From: Scolanthus callimorphus
Lineage: Eukaryota; Cnidaria; Anthozoa; Actiniaria; Edwardsiidae
DNA: 64,000 nucleotides
Reading direction: 5' to 3'
Assembly: GCA_033964015.1 (NCBI GenBank)
Contig: CM066915.1
Location: 14,920,372-14,984,371, forward strand
Notes under the pieces: generated by a model
The model's database searches: none
What the model was told of the DNA's origin: nothing
The model's input: the letters and a program-made list of their open reading frames with translations, nothing else
Program-made: the position numbers and the translations under genes
Shown here: positions 11,319 through 22,767 of the stretch, piece by piece
Position numbering within the stretch: position 1 is the stretch's first letter
Layout: the number at the start of each line of letters is the position of its first letter

Positions 11319-11488
11319 TGATTGTCAAAACAGAATTCCACCTGCTTCTAGCATAAAATAAATTTGTTGTGTCAAGTATATTTATGTCAAGTTAGGTTTC
11401 GTAAACTTTGCTCGCTTGTCTCGCACGCGTTCAGTGCATTTATGGCCGCTGCAAAAAATAAGGTCTTTCTCTGAAATTTTTTGCATCC

Positions 11489-12906
11489 TTGACATGCAAC
11501 CCGCAACCTGGGACATGTAAAACACAACCTGGGACATGTAACCCACAAGCTGGGACGTGTAACACGCAACCTGGGACATCAGTGTTCCCACGGGTCCTTG
11601 AAAACCTGGAAAGTCATGGATTTTAGAAATGTCCTTTTCCAGGCCTGGAAAGTCCTGGAATTTTTACAAAAGCCCATCAAATCATTAAAAGTCATGGAAA
11701 TATTCTCCTGAAGAAATATTTACAAGATGTTGGGTGTGTTTCTTGTAATTGAATGAAAGGATACCCATGTAGCTCTTATCGTGCGCGAAAACCGGCATTT
11801 TTCATTATGAAAGGTCATTAAATTTTTGGAAACGTCTTTGAAAAGGTCCTTAAAATTCCTGGAATTTTGAAAGCTGAAAAAAGTGGGAACCCTGGACATG
11901 TAACACGCAACCTGGGACATGAAACCCACAACCTGGGAAATGTAACACGCAACCTGGGACATTTAACCCACAACCTGGGACATGTAACACGCAACCTGGG
12001 ACATGAAACCCACAACCTGGGACATGTGACCCACGAACCTGGGACATGTAACACGCAACCTGGGACATTTAACCCACAACCTGGGACATGTGACCCATGA
12101 ACCTGGGACATGTGACCCATGAACCTGGGACATTGTGTTTTATCATTGTTTTTTTCAATAGATGCAAAGTTCTTTCTTTTTCAATTAACAATGATCACAT
12201 ACACGCAGAATGCAGTGGTTTGCAACTTCCTAGTTTTTAAGAAATTGTACCGAAAACCCCCAAACGAGGTTTGTTTGTATGTGCATCGCACCTCCCTAAT
12301 TATACATATCTATTATTTGTTTTAATGTTCATAAATTAGAAGCATTCATGATTATGTGCATTTCACATCAGATCAGTCGGATACTTCTAAGGCGCTTAAA
12401 AAATGGTTTCAAAATGAAGGTATTTTGAAAATAATTACCCGCGGGCCATCTTACGCGTTAGGGAAACGAAAATCGGAATATAAGGCTGTTCACGCTGACG
12501 TCATCCATTGTTATTAATGGTGCCAACCAGAGATCGATTGATTCACAGAACAAAGGGCGCTATTCAATCTACGGTTGGCACTTAGAATATAAATAGAATG
12601 TAAATATTTTTATTGTATTCAAATTTCTTGTAATGTTTTGTATTAATGTTTTTGTGCGTGCATGTGAGGGCCATGAAATAAATGGTTATTCTCGTTAAAT
12701 CAAGAATATTTAACAATTAGTCGCTGAAGGCGACGTAAATATCGGCGACTAATTGTTTCAGTATAATTACTCAAGCGACTTTAAGATTTTTGACAAAAAA
12801 AATCGGGTTTAGGGGTATTTTTGTCTTAGTTTCTCGTAATAAAGTGCGCGCGCGATCTCCAATGCTTTCAATGTTATATTCACCTATAGGTGAATATAGC
12901 AAATTA
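11489..12906. repeat. Segmental duplication, copy 2
   Basis: Second copy of 7,722-9,117. It includes minisatellite arrays at 11,491-11,580 and 11,894-12,135. The near-identity over about 1.4 kb implies a recent duplication or gene conversion. Confidence 0.93.
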
Positions 12907-13923
12907 GTATATACCAGCTCGGCAACCTCCTAAGAACGACGAATTTGATTGGTTTAGAGTCTCGGAATCTGAGACATTATTTACCTCCGAAACAGTAGAT
13001 ATTGTGTTGGCAAGCAAATTTCATGTAGAGGCGAAGAAATGTCAGTCAACAAAACTAAAGAAGCAACAAATTAGATTTCTTTGTCTCAAAATCGGTCTCT
13101 CTGGATTTAATATGTCTCACAAATCGTCTGAGCATTGTTTGTGAAAAACACGCTTGCACTGTGAAACCCGAGTTGAAAAACTTTAGTAGCTGGCAAAGCA
13201 TGAATGAAAATTCTTTTTAGGCATGTACTTTCCCTTTATTTTATTTATTTGACAAAAATCAAAATTATAATCTACAATATGTCGAGAAAATACAGTCGAA
13301 AGAGCTAATTTTCAAAGTACCTGAGGATGGTTTGTGTCTTGCAACGACTAATCGGCAGCTTTCTTGTAGTTTTTTGCGAGCGAACTGTCCGCCACAAAGG
13401 AGACTTCTGTCAGTAGTTTGTTCTCCTTCTTCTTGTCTGATGATAACCCCATAAAGCCTTTTCACAAGGTTTCGTGTAGCTGTTTTACCCTGCTAAATCG
13501 TTTTTCCCTCAAATATCCAGTGTTTACGGTGTTTGCTCACTCCATTTTTCCTGCAAACTACTCTTGTGCAACGAGTGGCTGCCGACAAATAATTTTCATC
13601 TCGGACACTTTTGGCGAATTGCTTACAAATGCTCTCTCCAATTTGCAGCTATATTCCTTCTTGAATTGAAATGATGCAATATATTGCTCGCTACATGTCC
13701 AAATTTGTTGAAAATCCCTTGAATTGTCCACTTTTTTCCGCAGCTTTTCGAAGTAAATGCTTGCAAACTTTCTAGAGCTGTCAAAATCGACCAAAAACGT
13801 GCTTATGCAAATCATCTATAAAGTTTGCGTGAGTTTTGTCACGCACGTAATTTTAAAACGCTAACACAACTTTTCTTATTGTTTTCCGACTGAAAATTCG
13901 GCAGGTTGCCTTGCTGGTATATA
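12907..13923. mobile_element. 1-kb TIR element with TA duplication
   Basis: Ends GTATATACCAGC...GGCAACCT are inverted at 13,900-13,923 with two mismatches over about 22 bp. TA flanks both ends. It sits exactly where duplication copy 1 has a different insertion. TA duplication suggests a Tc1/mariner-type non-autonomous element. The internal frames (13,265-13,815, both strands) show no transposase motif that I recognise. Confidence 0.7.
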
Positions 13924-13929
13924 CTAAAA

Positions 13930-14043
13930 CACTTATTCTATTTCAATTTCGGTGGATAGTGGCTTTAGGAATATTTACCTCGAGCCTGCGGCTCTCGGTA
14001 AATATTCTGCCACTATCCACCTCAATTGAAATAGAATAAGTGC
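13930..14043. repeat. Hairpin cassette, different stem
   Basis: Long arms (ACTTATTCTATTTCAATT against AATTGAAATAGAATAAGT) enclose an inner CTCGAGCCTGCGGCTCTCGG. The position is equivalent to the hairpin at 9,304-9,419 in the other copy, but the stem sequence is unrelated. Confidence 0.85.
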
Positions 14044-15150
14044 TAAATATTCTGAACGTCTCGACCAATCAGCGCGCTACTCAAGCGATTCCGCGCGCTG
14101 ATTGGTCGAGAGGAGGAACGGGTCAGGGATGAGAGAGAAACGGCCTAGAAACACTGACATAAGGGAGAAATGCTTTCAAACTGAGGGAGATGAGGCACAA
14201 AAGGGAGAAAAATCACTTTTTGCCTCGATGTGGTTTGGAGAATTCTCGAGCAGGTGCAAACACTCGCCTGCGGCTCGTGTTTCCACTGATCTGCTCTCGA
14301 ATTCTCCCAACCACATCTCGGTTTACATAAGCCTGTGCAGTCACGGGAACTGTGTTTTATTTGTTAAATAAAGATTATGATGATTATGATGATGATGAGA
14401 CAGACCGGAGTTTTACGGTTGAATCTTATAGTGCTTTCGGAGTTATTTACAAGTCCCTCGAGTGTCTATATAGTAATCGGAGTTATTCACGTCTTAGAGA
14501 AGCATCAATTGTAAGAATAATACTGATTTCAGTGATTTCCTGTGTTTGTATTTAACAATGATCTCGAAATAGTTGTATGTTAGCTAATCTTATAATATAC
14601 ACGCAAAAATTTCTCGATTCTGATTGGTCGAGAGTAGTGCAATTTCAATGTAATTTCAGTGCAAAAAAAATGCAATTTCAGTGCAAAGAGATGTAATTTC
14701 AGTGCAAATTACAAATTTCTCGCTTTCTTATTGGCTTATACAACAATGGATTTTGCGGACGAGCCAATCAAATGCGCGCTAGCTGAGTCACGCCACTCGA
14801 TTCTGTTGAGCCAGCCAAGATGGAGATCGATTGCATGGAGGGAGAAAATCGGTTTCTTTTCATGAAATTCATCTTCCGGAACTTGTGGAAAGCAAAATGT
14901 GAATTCCTTATGGACTTTAGCAAGGCTTGTTTTAGTTTGGGTTCTTCGTTGACTGTGAATCTAGCGGGAAAAATGAACTGCACAAGTGTACACGAAAACA
15001 GTTGATACGGAAAGATTCCCGGGGTCAAATTCCTGTAAATCTTCGTTGTTTAGCTGTTAAAAGAAAGTTTACACAAGAGAAGACTTCAGGTATGTCTGTG
15101 GAAGCTACGTTTACCTTTCTGTACAATATTTTGCTTGTTTTGGTTGACCG
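14044..15150. repeat. Composite repeat, copy 2
   Basis: Second copy of 9,419-10,630. From 14,755 it reads like a gene start: an inverted CCAAT box (GAGCCAATCAAATGCGCG), an AAGATGG initiator-like motif at 14,817 with an ATG opening 61 codons (14,820-15,005), and a donor-like CAGGTATGT near 15,088. No homologue is recognised. A 19-bp block TACTCCCGGGAACGCGATA at 15,228-15,246 is repeated exactly at 44,855-44,873, at the end of the BEL LTR region. Confidence 0.8.
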
Positions 15151-15302
15151 AACACAAACAATTATTTTGGTATTCAAAATCAATTCAAACTGAAAGAAAC
15201 CTACCAGTAAATTCAGGCTCTGCTATGTACTCCCGGGAACGCGATAGTAACAAAATTGATGGTAAATAGAAGAACTATCCATCAGGTAAGACTAATATTT
15301 AT

Positions 15303-15330
15303 CAATTATTCCTCGAGCCCGAATGGGCTC

Positions 15331-15361
<31 letters not shown>

Positions 15362-15405
15362 ATGGGCTATTGACTCAGAGGCCATGAGGGCGAGAGGAAT
15401 AATTG
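15303..15405. repeat. Hairpin cassette with GGCCGAAGGCC loop
   Basis: CAATTATTCCTCGAGCCC... pairs with the sequence ending GGGCGAGAGGAATAATTG. The inner arm GGGCTNTGAGTCAATAGCCC is mirrored across GAGGCCGAAGGCC. Same architecture as the other cassettes, with a new stem. Confidence 0.85.
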
Positions 15406-15594
15406 TTTCAGTCAAATCACACTAGTAGGTCAATTTGTTTTGCCAAAAAAGTGTTTTTGTTCTGGTCATTTGCCATTTTCTGGCTTTCAAATCCGACACT
15501 TTTCGCTACTAGTAGGCTATAACTTATAGCCTACTAGTAGCTCAACCAATCAGAACGCAGCATTGATAATAGACCACTAGTGTGATTTGACTAA

Positions 15595-16934
15595 ATAGAT
15601 TTAGCCACTGGCTAAAAGCGGAGCTCCTGGTTATAGCGGAGCTCCTTAGCGGCCGAAGGCCGCAGAGCGGAGCACCATAGGTATCGCAGGAAGGACTCAA
15701 TAGCTCAAAGTAGAACTCAGGTATACGATCGACTTCATTTTTCATCGTTCAGCGGTATTCCCACTATAGTATCGCTGGCGCGTCCGTGCGTGTCTGCGAG
15801 TCTGCGAGTCTGCGTGCCCCACCACAGGTAAACCAAGACCCTTCTCCGTTTATGAATCATATCTCAGGAAGGGGTGAAGCTCAGACAACCAAACTTGCGT
15901 TGGGACGGGGCATTCTGTTAAGAGCAAGGGGGGGGGGGGGGGGGGTGCAACTGGATGATCACGTGTCATGACGTCATCGATGACGCCATCATAGGAGAAA
16001 AAGAGTATTCGGGAAGGGATGAACCTCAGACAACCAAACTTGGGTGAAGTTGTCTAATATAAGTGGCAAGGGGTTTGCAACACCGAAGTCGCGTGGTATA
16101 ACGTGATTGATGACGTCATCATAGGAGAAAAAGAGTATATCTCGGGAAAGGATGGACCTCAGACAACCAAACTTGGGTGAAGTTGTCTTAAAGTGGAAAG
16201 GGGGTTGCAACACAGTAGTCACGTGGTATGACGTCATCGATGACGTCATCATAGGAGAAAAAGAGTATATCTCGGGAAGGAATAAACCTCAGACAACCAA
16301 ACTTGGGCGAAGTTGTCTTAGTGTCAAGGGGGTGCAACTGCCGTGGTCACGTGATATGATGTCATCGATGACGTCATCATAGGAGAAAAAGAGTATATCT
16401 CGGGAAGGAATAAACCTCAGACAACCAAACTTGGGTGAAGTTGTCTTAGTGGCAAGGGGGTTGCAACACCGAAGTCACGTGGTATGACGTCATCGATGCC
16501 GTCATCATAGGAAAAAAAGAGTATATCTCGTGAAGGGATGAACCTCAGACAACCAAACTTTGGTGAAGTTGTCTAAGTGACAAGGCGGTTGCAACACTCT
16601 AGTCACGTGGTATGACGTCATCGATGACGCCATCGTAGGTGAAAAAGAATAAATCTCAGGAAGGGATGAACTTCAGACAACCAAACTTGGGTAAAGCTAT
16701 CTAAGTGTCAAGGGGGTGCAACTGCCGTGGTCACGTGATATGACGTCATCGATGACGTCATCAAACGAGAAAAGGTATAGATCTTTGAACCTCAGACAAC
16801 CAAACTTTAGTCAAATGGTCACGTAGTATAACGGTGCAAGTCTATATATGTACAATGGCAACCTTTTTCTCTAACTGACAAAGACAAATGTGTAACCGCG
16901 GGGAGCTCCGCTTTTAGCCAGTGGCTAAATCTAT
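15595..16934. mobile_element. TIR-bounded element carrying CRE-repeat array
   Basis: The 33 bases at 15,595-15,627 (ATAGATTTAGCCACTGGCTA then AAAGCGGAGCTCC) are exactly inverted at 16,902-16,934. Just inside the left end is a GC-rich hairpin (GCGGCCGAAGGCCGC, 15,650-15,664). The interior is mostly a tandem array of a 129-bp unit. I cannot fix a target duplication, so the superfamily is open. Confidence 0.7.
15870..16835 (+). repeat. Tandem array of about 129-bp unit with CRE palindrome
   Basis: Eight units can be followed by the motif CAGACAACCAAACTT (near 15,876, 16,028, 16,160, 16,291, 16,418, 16,546, 16,675 and 16,794). Most units contain TCACGTGGTATGACGTCATC and the perfect 20-bp palindrome TGACGTCATCGATGACGTCA, that is two full CRE octamers plus a CACGTG E-box. 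An 18-base G run lies in the first unit (15,928-15,945). Confidence 0.9.
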
Positions 16935-16959
16935 ATATTAAAATTTTCTGTGTGAATGA

Positions 16960-18240
16960 AAGGGATTCCCATGTGTACATGGTTTACATGGTTGCTTTAG
17001 AGTCTTCCCTTCACGAGATATTAATTTTTCAAGAATAGATGACGTCATCGATGACGTCATATCACGTGACCACTTCATTTCGCTCATCTAGTGACCTAGA
17101 CTACACTACCAAAGTTTGGCTGTTTTAGTCTTCCCTTCACGAGATATAAATTTTTCAAGCATAGATGACGTCATCGCTGACGTCATATCACGAGACCACA
17201 TCATTTCGCTCATCTGGTGACCTAGACTACACTACCAAAGTTTGGTTGTTTTAGAGTCTTCCCTTCACGAGATATTGATTTTTCAAGCATAGATGACGTC
17301 ATCGATGACGTCACATCACGTGACCACTTCATTTCGCTCATCTGGTGACCTGGATTACATTACCCAAGTTTGGTTGGTTTAGAGTCTTCCCTACATGAGA
17401 TATTCATTTTTCAAGCGTAGATGACGTCATCGATGACGTCATATCACCTGCTACCTCATTTCGCTCATCTGGTGGCCTAGACTACACTAACCAAGTTTTG
17501 TTGTCTTAGAGTCTTCCCTTCACGAGATATTGATTTTTCAAGCATAGATGACGTCATCGATGACGTCATATCACGTGACCACCTCATTTCGCTCATCTGG
17601 TGGCCTAGACTACACTACCAAAGTTTGGTTGTTATAGAGTCTTCCCTTCACGAGATATTGATTTTTCAAGCATAGATGACGTCATCGATGACGTCACATC
17701 ACGTGTCCGTGTTACAGCACCCCCCTTGTGGCATAGACAAAATATCCCAAGTATGGTTGTCTTAGCATGTTCCCTTGAGGGGAAATAATTTTTTTTGGTA
17801 TACCACAGGGTTCCCATGTGTACACGGACGGACGTACGGACGGACACTATAGGTTTAATACAAGAAAAATAAAGAAAAAATCATATCCCCCGAAGGGAAG
17901 CATCTATAGAAGCCAAACTTGGACAAACTTTCAAAGACCATAAGAAGAACTTTACACCAAAGTCACGTGCCCTTACGTCATCAATGACGTCATTAAAATG
18001 GACGATAATGTCCGTGACGTTCAAGTTTGGTTGTTTTAGAGTCTTCCCTTCACGAGATATTTATTTTTCAAGCATACATGACGTCATTGATGACGTCACA
18101 TCACGTGGCCACTAGATTTCACTCCTCTGGTGACCGTGGTGACCTAGACAACACTACCCAAGTTTAGTTCATTTAGAGTCTTCCCCTCCCACGAGAAATG
18201 AATGTCTCAATCATCATTCCGGGTCTTGATGGGTTTCCTG
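16960..18240 (-). repeat. Inverted, diverged array of the same CRE-repeat family
   Basis: Units of about 127 bp carry AGTCTTCCCTTCACGAGATA, then ATGACGTCATCGATGACGTC, ATCACGTGACCAC and AGTTTGGTTGTTTTAGAG. Read in reverse complement they align with the plus-oriented array at 15.9-16.8 kb, so two arrays face each other. Units are near 16,990, 17,117, 17,250, 17,371, 17,510, 17,636, 18,038 and 18,177. Confidence 0.85.
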
Positions 18241-18880
18241 TGGTAAGAGATCGCGGGCGCAGCCGTAATCTGCCGTCATCGACGACGTCACATCACGTGA
18301 CCGTGCTACAGCAACCCCTTGTAGCATAGACAAAATATCCCAAGTATGGTTGTCTTAGCATGTTCCCTTGAGGAGAAATAAATTTTTTTGGTATACCACA
18401 GGGTTCCCATGTGTACACGGACGGACGTACGGACGGACACTATAGGTTTAATACCAGAAAAATAAAGAAAAAATCATATCCCCCGAAGGGAAGCATCTAT
18501 AGAAGCCAAACTTGGACAAACTTTCAAAGACCATAAGAAGAACTTTACACCAAAGTCACGTGCCCTTACGTCATCAATGACGTCATTAAAATGGACGATA
18601 ATGTCCGTGACGTTCAAAAATGAACTCCATGGGTTACTGTATACGTTTTTCTCTTATCTATGGTGCTCCGCTCTCGCGGCGCTTCGCGCCGCGCGGGAGC
18701 TCCGCTAATACCAGAAAAATAAAGAAAAAATCATATCTCCCGAAGGGTAGCTTCTATAGAAGCCAAACTTGGACAAAGTTTCAAAGACCATAAGAGGAAT
18801 TCTACACCAAAGTCACGTGCCCTTACGTCATCAATGACGTCATCAAAATGATCCATAATGCCCGTGACGTTCAAAAATCA
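17860..18880 (+). repeat. Three dispersed copies of a 150-bp CRE-containing unit
   Basis: A unit running from AATAAAGAAAAAATCATATC to GTCCGTGACGTTCAA occurs at about 17,868, 18,462 and 18,719. Each has GTCACGTGCCCTTACGTCAT and CAATGACGTCAT. Between them lie GC-rich hairpins (CTCGCGGCGCTTCGCGCCGC near 18,672 and TGCGCGGCCCTTCGGCCCGC near 18,920) flanked by GGTGCTCCGCT and GGAGCTCCGCT. The same border motif is found at 15,617-15,690. Confidence 0.85.
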
Positions 18881-18984
18881 ACTCGATAGTATACTATACG
18901 TTTTTGTATGGTGCTCCGCTTGCGCGGCCCTTCGGCCCGCGCAGGAGCTCCGCTATCTATACTATTATAATCGGGTTGTCTGCG

Positions 18985-19800
18985 CAAACGTTTCTGATTG
19001 GCTAAATCGTCCGCACTCACTCCGCTTGGCGCTGAAGCTGTGTCGCCAAACAAAGTTCACAAACCTGAAGAGAAAGTGGATATCGCCACAGTGGGCGTGT
19101 TTTGGTTGGAAAAGATTCACCCTGTGCTAAGTTCTAATTCAAGCGATTTCTTAAGCGAGGGACAAAGCTGCCATCGCCGCCATTTTGAAATCTCCCACAG
19201 AAACTAAAAAAGAACTCAGTTCGCACAGCCGAAATCACCATAGTCATCTAAACCTGAATGGTTCTGTCACAGATTACTTGCAGGAATGTGCAGGGATAAT
19301 TATTATTCGAAAGGTTTACGCTGAACAAAAGTACACCGCCGTACACCGCCTTGCTTTCTGGAAGCACGCTAAGGCGAAACGCCACAAAGCCATGAATAAT
19401 ATTTTCTATGTATAAATCCTGACGCTGTATCGCAAAACGAAGGACACAAACCAGAAGAGAAGGAGGAAATCTCTCCAGTGGGCGTGTTTTTGTTGGAAAA
19501 GATTCACCTTTGGCTAAGTTCTAATTCAAGCGATTTTTTCAGCGAGGGACAAAGCCGCCATCGCGGCCATGTTGAAATCTCCCACATAAACTAAAAAAGA
19601 ACACCGTTCCCTTAGCCGATAGCACCATAGACATTCAAACTTAAATGGTTCTATTACAGATTACTTACATTTGTGCGTAGGGTTAATTCTAATTCGGGAA
19701 AGATTTGAGCTGAGAAAAATTTCATTCAAGTTTGAACAAACTTACACCTGGCACTGCCTACAGAGCGCGCACTAAGTCATGAATGATATTCTCTAAATAT
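18985..19800. repeat. Diverged direct duplication of about 400 bp
   Basis: The stretch 19,028-19,404 is repeated with about one change in six at 19,437-19,790. Shared landmarks are GTGGGCGTGTTT, AAAAGATTCACC, CTAAGTTCTAATTCAAGCGA and GGGACAAAGC. No domain is recognisable. It lies directly upstream of the BEL element, but I see no match to that element's 3' LTR. Confidence 0.8.
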
Positions 19801-20158
19801 TCCTATGATAAACTAAGATATTTCTTAGAACAGTTTAACTTTACCTGTTTCTTCTCGTGCCTTACTGATAAGCATTATACAAACAATTCCGAAGTCAAAT
19901 GTTTTTCTGTAATAGGCTGCGTTTTCAATTTTAGCGGGTTCTTAGACAGATTTGAGACCCGGACTGACTCACCAAGACACACACGTGCGTCATTTTCTCC
20001 ACCAAAATCAGGGAGACCAGTGCAAAACAAACACACAAAAAGGGAGGTCATTAGTAATGTAAATCAGCAGTTTATGGAAGGGGGAACTTAGGTTGGGTCT
20101 TCTAGCGTCACGAAGTGACGGGCTGTTTTCTTGTAATATCTATATTAAAGTCGGAGCC

Positions 20159-21895
20159 ATGAGTGATGGAAACCCGCTCGAATATCAGACGCCGGCCGAA
20201 CCGACTGAATCAGATAAGAGGATATGCTTCCCATCGAGAAAGGTCCTCGAAAATGCTGTCACGGACAGGCGCACAGCCGCCGAACGTTTACACAAAAAGC
20301 ACCTGACTACAATAGACATTATTCAAAAGGAAGGTTTCGACTCCGAGAAAAAACTGCACGACCTTGAAGCCATCACTCATCAATTTCAGTTAAATATTAA
20401 TGAATTGGTTGATTTATTTGATCATGATAGACACGGGGTTATAGCCGATAATGAATTATCCGGGGAATACGAAGCGCTGAACCGCGCTACCAAGTTAATT
20501 ACTGTAATAAAGAATAAACAATCTGACAAATTGTCAGAAACAAGATATCGCAAATCTGACAATTCGCGCCGCAGTAAGCCAAGGTCGTCTGCTTCTACGA
20601 GTAGCTCCGCGAGACTGGAAGCTCTTGCAGAGGCCGCCGCCGCAGTAGAGAGCGCTACTTATGAAAAAGCAATAGCAGAGAAACAGCTCGAGCGCAGTAA
20701 ACGCGAAGCAGAACACGCAAACGAGATTGCAATTCTACTCGCAGACAAAAAGACTGCAGTTGCATGCGCTAAGGCTAAGGCTATCGAGGAAGCAATTTTG
20801 GCAGAAGAATTCGAACCGGAAAGACCAGCGATAAAGGGTATTCCCAGCGCTCGCGCTTCGGATAGGACCAGCGATTGGGTTCAATCAAATCAAGCTAACC
20901 TAAGCCCCCTGCCTACCCTGCCAAGCTTGAGCGAAATAGAACAGCCGCGCGCCACGCCCACAACCCCTGCTACGAACGCAAACGGGAAAGCGCCAAACGT
21001 TAGCATCGGACCCAGTCCCCCACTCGCGCCAGGCATCCAGTTCCTCGCGTCGACTCCTTACAAGGACAAACGTCTAGTTAGTCGAAAGCCTGACAGCCAC
21101 GAATCAACAAATTGTCGAGACGCTCGCGCGCCAAAGTCTTCCTAAATGCCAGCCCGAAACCTTTAACGGAGATCAGACACTATTCCACCCCTGGAGAGCC
21201 GCCTTCAAGGCAGTGATTAGCGACGCGAACGTGTCTGCAGTCCAGGAACTAAACTACCTGAGTGGCGACCCGCAACAACTAGTCGACAACTTCAGAAAAC
21301 GCACACAAAACAACACGAACGCGCTCCTAGAAAATTTATGGTCCGAACTAGAGAAACGTTTTGGAAGCCCCGCGATCATATCAAACTCTCTCCTAGAAAG
21401 ACTACATTAACTGGCAATATTTCAGGAAAGCGATAGCGCAAAGTTGCAGCAATTTGCAGACCGTTGTCTAGATGTGCAAAGCCAGGTCGCGCAACTACCA
21501 GGACTCGCGTGCTTAAACTTCCCGATCGCGATTCAACCAATCAACCAATCGCCGAGAAACTCCCTAAGTATCTCCAATCCAAATGGGAAAAGGAAATCGC
21601 TGAGCACGCTGACAGGCACGCTGGCGCTTACCCTAGTTTTGAAAGGTTTGCAAAACTGGTAGTCTATCAAGCAAAGATTAAGAACAACCTCAACGTTCTA
21701 GCAAACAAGTTCGCAAACAACGCAAGTAGTAGTAATATTGCGCCGGCACGGCGCACGACGCCTAGGAGAGCATTAAAAACCGGCGTACAACCGGAGGAAC
21801 CGAACGAGGACACGCCCTCCGCCCCTGTCCCCGCCCCCATACAGCGAAAGGAAACACTGCCCATTTCACGAGCGCGACAGGCACGATTTGTCTGA
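20159..21895 (+). pseudogene. gag: BEL gag remnant
   Basis: The first frame (20,093-21,145; plausible start ATG 20,159) has an N-terminal helical region and an Ala/Glu/Lys-rich coiled coil (about codons 165-240), then a Pro-rich linker. It shifts frame near 21,075 into the Gag core, marked by ETFNGDQTLFHPW and WSELEKRFGSP, which in BEL-type Gags forms the capsid-like domain. There is an in-frame TAA at 21,408 and another shift near 21,540 into a frame (to 21,895) that ends in a basic Pro-rich tail. These breaks mean no functional Gag is made. The GC-rich, CG-containing codon use differs from the AT-rich Gypsy element inserted downstream. Confidence 0.85.
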
Positions 21896-22688
21896 GTGTA
21901 AGGCTTTTAGCGCGAAGACAGTACAGGAGAAAACAGAATGGATCCTCCAGGCTGCTCTATGTTTCCGCTGCCTGACTTCCGGCCACGTAGCGAGGGAGTG
22001 TTCCCAAAATATCAAGTGTACCATCTGTGGAGACGAGAGGCACATCGCCTTGCTCCATAGAGAGAGGCAAGAACGCGCACAGGACGAGGGAAATGAGAGG
22101 GAGGTACCGACTTGCAGCGCTATCGAAGGGGCCGTCTCCTGCGGCAAAATCGTGCTCGTAGACGTGTACAGTACCAACACATCAGAGACTATGCACCGCG
22201 TGTACGCTATCTTGGACGAGCAAAGTAACAGCTCTCTCGTCAGCAGCGAGCTAGCGAACGACCTCGGAATCCGCGCTCAGCCAGAGAAATACCTCCTCTC
22301 CACCTGCAGGGAAGAGAAAGAGACGAAGTACGGCCGTCGGGTCGCAGGCGTATCAATCCGATCTCTATCCGGCCTCGCGTCAGATCTGCCCACGCTGATC
22401 GAGTGCGACAGCATTCCACAAGATAAGCGGGAAATCCCCACACCTGAGATGGCGAGGAGGTTTCCGCATCTCGAAGAGATCGCCAACGAGATCCCACCGC
22501 TTGACACCCAGGCCGAGATCCACCTGTTCATCGGCCGAGACACGCCCGAACTTCTCAAGGTCAGAGAGTTTCGAAACGGCGCCGGGAAGTCCATGGGCAC
22601 AAAAGCTATCCCTCGGTTGGACGATAACAGGACAGACGTGTTTAGACCTCGCAAACGGACCCGCACACGTGATCGCTCGCTGCACTAG
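21888..22688 (+). pseudogene. BEL zinc knuckle and aspartic protease remnant
   Basis: Codons 25-38 form a CCHC knuckle (CFRCLTSGHVAREC), followed by a second Cys/His cluster (CTICGDERHIALLH, 44-57), the usual nucleic-acid-binding end of BEL Gag. The protease motif AILDEQSNSSLVS (codons 107-119) is the DUF1758 form, in which DEQS stands where DSGS is found in other BEL elements. The frame is reached by a shift from the preceding gag frame and ends early at 22,688, so the polyprotein is broken here too. Confidence 0.87.
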
Positions 22689-22767
22689 CCTGTACACCGC
22701 AAACACAGAACCCACAGAGCCTACGATCTAGTACCATGTCCCAGTTACTGGCAGCATAACAGACGAC

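Noticed and set aside
7722..12135. CRISPR-like regular repeats
   Set aside because: Units are head to tail without unique spacers, there are no cas genes, and the window is eukaryotic. It is a minisatellite.
13265..13815. Possible transposase in the 1-kb TIR element
   Set aside because: The frames are short (66-85 codons), overlap on opposite strands and show no DDE-type motif that I can see.
19028..19790. Pair of diverged repeats as the 5' LTR of BEL
   Set aside because: They are tandem to each other, lack TG...CA ends and do not match the 3' LTR-like region at 44,346.
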